Shown here: positions 63,932 to 64,000 of the stretch, piece after piece
How positions within the stretch are numbered: position 1 is the stretch's first letter
Layout: every line of letters begins with the position of its first letter
Source: Candidatus Kuenenia stuttgartensis
GTDB taxonomy: Bacteria > Planctomycetota > Planctomycetia > Planctomycetales > Planctomycetaceae
NCBI GenBank assembly: GCA_945904015.1
Contig: CAMDPK010000001.1
Location: 57,414 to 121,413 of the forward strand
Length of the DNA: 64,000 nt
Direction: 5' to 3'
Notes under the pieces: generated by a model
Database searches by the model: none
Seen by the model: the letters and a program-made list of their open reading frames with translations, nothing else
Told to the model about the DNA's origin: nothing
Program-made: the position numbers and the translations under genes

Positions 63932-64000
63932 TAACCCGAAGCGTGAGCGAGGGCGAAGGTCTATCGACTCACCCACGCCCAACGACCTTCGCCCTCGCTC
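63932..64000. repeat. Inverted repeat H18, cut by the right edge
   Basis: The left arm starts TAACCCGAAGCGTGAGCGAGG (63932 on). The complementary GACCTTCGCCCTCGCTC begins at 63984 and is truncated at 64000. Same class as H2. Confidence 0.88.

Noticed and set aside
1561..64000. CRISPR array
   Set aside because: The repeats are dispersed hairpins of different classes, not regularly spaced direct repeats, and no cas gene is present.

Overview
The window reads as chromosome of a planctomycete (class Planctomycetia; no finer placement is supportable). The reasons are a GC-rich composition, planctomycete-type PSCyt1/DUF1549/DUF1553 and DUF1501 proteins, very large secreted proteins of unknown function, csrA beside a globin-coupled sensor kinase, and many long inverted repeats of a kind scattered through planctomycete genomes. 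No rRNA, tRNA, CRISPR array, phage or transposase gene was recognised.

Layout. 1-4.4 kb: signalling (response regulator fragment, globin-coupled histidine kinase, csrA, a double-receiver regulator, a receiver-kinase). 4.5-12.6 kb, + strand: a CxxCH haem protein, a P-type metal ATPase, an MgtC/DUF4010 membrane protein, MgtE, an unknown protein, a CHAD protein and a small membrane protein. 12.7-15.2 kb, - strand: ferredoxin-NADP reductase, a Tll0287-like cytochrome and a double universal stress protein. 15.4-26.3 kb, + strand: a PSCyt1-DUF1553/DUF1501 pair, a thioredoxin-fold protein, an OmpR/kinase pair, an esterase and a Rid-like protein. 26.4-33.5 kb, - strand: an LRR protein, exported proteins, DUF1501, a glycosidase-like propeller and a legumain-like protein.

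33.5-62 kb is the outstanding part: sixteen divergent paralogues of one exported ~270-310 aa family, all on the - strand and often overlapping by ATGA. They are interleaved with a BlaI/M56 regulatory pair, a 1919 aa exported protein with an internal duplication, an EF-hand/propeller protein, a VWA membrane protein and a coiled-coil protein. Two near-identical 15-bp palindromes (CAGAC-N5-GTCTG) lie in sigma70-like promoters in front of blaI and in front of one paralogue, suggesting that the BlaI/M56 pair controls both itself and part of the array. The family's function is unknown.

Across the whole window lie 18 modular inverted repeats of several sequence classes. Seven are inserted in frame inside coding sequences and four supply the stop codon of the neighbouring gene.
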